A DNA stretch of 13,328 nt from CAZSHG01 sp964459995 (GTDB taxonomy: Bacteria > UBP14 > UBA6098), in assembly GCA_964459995.1 (NCBI GenBank), contig CAYWOR010000031.1, positions 1-13,328 on the forward strand, read 5' to 3'. The notes below the pieces were generated by a model that worked only from the letters and a program-made list of their open reading frames with translations, searched no databases and had not been told where the DNA came from. Shown piece by piece: positions 11,919 to 13,328 of the stretch. Every line of letters starts with the position of its first letter. Position 1 is the stretch's first letter. The position numbers and the translations under genes were made by a program.

Positions 11919-12230
11919 ATGGACGATAACATCGAGAAGATTTCAAAGATTGCGGTTTTCAGGAAAAAGGAGATCCGAAGGATCATTCACGAGAACGAAT
12001 GGTGGTTCTCGGTCGTCGATGTCGTCGGGGCATTGACAGACTCTGAAAACCCGCGCGACTATTGGTATAAAATGAAAATCCGCGTTCAAACAGAAGAGGG
12101 ATTTGAACTGTCGACATTTTGTCGACAGTTGAAATTAATCGCCCCCGACGGTAAAATGCGCGAGACCGACTGCGCCAACACCGAGGCGATGTTTTTCCGC
12201 GATTTTGCTTTTTTCTTGACAATAACCTAA
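11919..12230 (+). pseudogene. Truncated Bro-N domain gene (first copy of the duplication)
   Basis: The 103-residue frame repeats the start of the full gene at 12395: MDDNIEKISKIAVFRKKEIR and the WWFSVVDVVGALTDSENPRDYW core of the BRO N-terminal domain. It runs to ANTEAMF, then enters the duplicated leader and ends with the foreign tail FRDFAFFLTIT. It thus keeps nearly the whole predicted Bro-N DNA-binding domain (about residues 10-92) but lacks the C-terminal DinD-like part. It is probably a by-product of the tandem duplication. Since promoter, AGGAAG ribosome-binding site and domain are intact, it might still make a small DNA-binding protein that competes with the full one. A short patch (ELSTFCRQLKLIAPDGKMRE) differs from the full copy. 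Confidence 0.75.
12101..12135. repeat. Inverted repeat inside the truncated Bro-N gene
   Basis: ATTTGAACTGTCGACA (12101-12116) and TGTCGACAGTTGAAAT (12120-12135) are 16-base arms around TTT, with one mismatched pair. They encode the conserved LSTxCRQLK stretch. Confidence 0.9.
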
Positions 12231-12243
12231 TCGTGCCTAACTT
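12216..12243 (+). promoter_or_regulatory. Promoter of the full Bro-N/DinD-like gene
   Basis: TTGACA (12216-12221), 16 bp, TAACTT (12238-12243): the second copy of the promoter at 11740. It lies inside the end of the truncated copy, about 150 bp before the ATG at 12395. Confidence 0.5.
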
Positions 12244-12394
12244 CCATTCTGTAATGAGGATAAGATTCGCAAATAATCCAACAACCCGAACCGCGAACAA
12301 CGGCAACCGCGCCAAACAACACTAGTGTTCGCAACAGAGAAGCCGGCGAAAATCATTCCCGCGGAGACGGAAAACGAGTTTCAGGAAGTAAATT

Positions 12395-13237
12395 ATGGAC
12401 GATAACATCGAGAAGATTTCAAAGATTGCGGTTTTCAGGAAAAAGGAGATCCGAAGGATCATTCACGAGAACGAATGGTGGTTCTCGGTCGTCGATGTCG
12501 TCGGGGCATTGACGGACTCTGAAAATCCGCGCGACTATTGGTATAAGATGAAAATCCGCGTTCAAACAGAAGAGGGATTTCAGTTGTCGACAATTTGTCG
12601 ACAACTGAAATTGGAAGCCTCCGACGGGAAAAAATACGCCACCGACTGCGCCAACACCGAGGCGATGTTCCGAATAATCCAATCTATCCCGTCGCCGAAG
12701 GCCGAACCGTTCAAGATGTGGCTCGCGAGGGTCGGCTACGAGCGCGTGCAGGAGATCGAGGACCCGGAACTCGGAACGAAACGAACCCGCGCTCTTTACA
12801 AGGCGAAGGGCTACCCCGAAGACTGGATCGAGAAACGCATGCGCGGCATCGCGATTCGCGAAGAGCTGACCGACGAATGGGACAGGCACGGCGTCAAAGA
12901 GAAAAACGAATACGCAATACTCACCGCCGAAATATCCGAGGCGACATTCGGAGTCAAACCGAGTGAACATAAGAAAATAAAGGGTATAAAGCGCGAAAAC
13001 CTGCGCGATCACATGACCGACCTCGAACTCATTTTCTCGATGCTCGGCGAGGCTTCGACCACCGAGATTGTGAAAACGGAGCACCCCGAGGGATTCGACG
13101 AAAACAAAGTCGTCGCGCGGCGCGGCGGAAATGTCGCGGGTGTGGCGCGCAAGAAGCTCGAAGAGGAAACCGGTGCGAAGGTAGTCTCGAAAGAGAACTA
13201 CCTGCCCGAAAAGAAAAAGAAGGAACTCGATGAATAG
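12395..13237 (+). CDS. Bro-N / DinD-like phage-antirepressor-type protein
   Basis: This 280-residue protein has an N-terminal BRO domain (about 10-100: IAVFRKKEIRRIIHENEWWF, SVVDVVGALTDSENPRDYW, LSTICRQLKL, TDCANTEAMF). The C-terminal part (about 105-275) carries IPSPKAEPFKMWLARVGYER, ELTDEWDRHGV, EYAILTAEISEATFG, RENLRDHMTDLELIFSMLGE and KVVSKENYLP. This is the full-length architecture of the widespread BRO/DNA-damage-inducible-protein-D-like family, related to phage antirepressors. It probably binds DNA and acts in regulation or stress; no catalytic site is evident. The start is supported by AGGAAG upstream and the duplicated leader. I saw no convincing LexA box. A small frame starts inside its last codons. 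Confidence 0.85.
   Translation: MDDNIEKISKIAVFRKKEIRRIIHENEWWFSVVDVVGALTDSENPRDYWYKMKIRVQTEEGFQLSTICRQLKLEASDGKKYATDCANTEAMFRIIQSIPSPKAEPFKMWLARVGYERVQEIEDPELGTKRTRALYKAKGYPEDWIEKRMRGIAIREELTDEWDRHGVKEKNEYAILTAEISEATFGVKPSEHKKIKGIKRENLRDHMTDLELIFSMLGEASTTEIVKTEHPEGFDENKVVARRGGNVAGVARKKLEEETGAKVVSKENYLPEKKKKELDE
12577..12611. repeat. Perfect 16-bp inverted repeat inside the full Bro-N gene
   Basis: ATTTCAGTTGTCGACA (12577-12592) and TGTCGACAACTGAAAT (12596-12611) are perfectly complementary arms around ATT. The codons cover residues about 61-73 (QLSTICRQLK). The equivalent repeat in the truncated copy has different arm bases that still pair. Confidence 0.93.
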
Positions 13238-13322
13238 CGCAATGACATATAACCGACTCGACGAGATAGCCGACGCTTTTATCGACATCGCGAAAACCGA
13301 GAAAATGAGTTTCTGGAGGTAA
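13230..13322 (+). CDS. Possible 30-aa peptide overlapping the end of the Bro-N gene
   Basis: The ATG at 13230 lies 8 bases inside the end of the Bro-N gene and opens MNSAMTYNRLDEIADAFIDI followed by AKTEKMSFWR, ending at a TAA directly before the next ATG. The peptide is acidic in the middle and helical in character. Coupling to the upstream stop is plausible; there is no strong ribosome-binding site of its own. It may be a leader or coupling frame for the next gene. I do not recognise it. Confidence 0.4.
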   Translation: MNSAMTYNRLDEIADAFIDIAKTEKMSFWR

Positions 13323-13328
13323 ATGATG
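13323..13328 (+). other. Start of a further gene at the window edge
   Basis: TGGAGG (13314-13319) followed after three bases by ATGATG at the very end is a good ribosome-binding site and start, so another gene probably begins here, co-transcribed with the Bro-N gene. Its product cannot be seen. Confidence 0.4.

Larger units (their letters stand above)
11719..12669 (+). repeat. 476-bp tandem duplication of the Bro-N gene leader and 5' end
   Basis: Positions 11719-12194 and 12195-12669 are two head-to-tail copies offset by exactly 476 bp. Each contains the promoter, a 200-bp leader and about 275 bp of coding sequence. The junction (12191-12199) fuses GATGTT of the gene to TTCCGCG of the leader; TT is shared at both ends. 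I count 7 differences in the 200-bp leader, 3 in the first 180 bp of the gene, and about 18 in a 60-bp patch around the internal hairpin. Confidence 0.93.

Noticed and set aside
12419..13288. A 289-aa minus-strand frame opposite the Bro-N gene
   Set aside because: The plus-strand product is a recognised family; the antisense frame has no ribosome-binding site or known motif.

Overview
The window looks like accessory and surface-related DNA from an uncultivated Gram-negative bacterium of the Fibrobacteres-Chlorobi-Bacteroidetes (FCB) type. The main clue is two exported proteins that end in a 'PNPFN' C-terminal domain of the type IX secretion / FlgD-like sorting kind. There are no tRNA or rRNA genes to fix the taxonomy, so this placement is an inference. 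Base composition is uneven: the methyltransferase (263-865) and the DUF2335 cassette (1854-2460) are AT-richer, and the ABC transporter genes (9917-11622) are clearly GC-richer.

Layout. (1) 1-1801: a coupled run of a glycosyltransferase 3' end, a class I methyltransferase and a UPF0104/LPG-synthase-like flippase, probably for lipid-linked sugars. (2) 1798-2521: a two-gene DUF2335 cassette with its own promoter, lying between two copies of the 3' end of the flippase gene. (3) 2632-5882: a small two-helix membrane protein on the minus strand, a membrane-anchored class A beta-lactamase-like serine hydrolase, and a secreted protein with seven beta-propeller-like repeats. (4) 5975-7409: an ArsR-headed operon with a His/Cys-rich mini-protein and a secreted Cys-rich repeat protein. 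(5) 7410-8104: about 700 bp without a firm gene but full of structure: hairpins, a third, inverted copy of the flippase 3' end, two 7-bp-phased CTCTNNN tracts and a precisely phased 21-bp array. (6) 8105-8880: an exported LolA-like protein. (7) 9089-11622: a second ArsR-headed operon encoding a cupin, a 44-aa Cys-rich mini-protein and an ABC-2 exporter. (8) 11719-13237: a 476-bp tandem duplication that leaves a truncated Bro-N gene in front of the intact Bro-N/DinD-like gene.

How the genes may work together. The two ArsR operons are built alike: a thiol-bearing ArsR repressor, then a Cys-rich mini-protein with a nearly identical ribosome-binding leader, then an effector (an exported Cys-rich protein in one, an ABC exporter in the other). 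Together they suggest a metal or thiol-reactive stress response with secretion and efflux arms. The least explained items are the 21-bp array at 7731-7940, the dispersed flippase 3' ends, and the hairpin kept inside two diverged Bro-N alleles.
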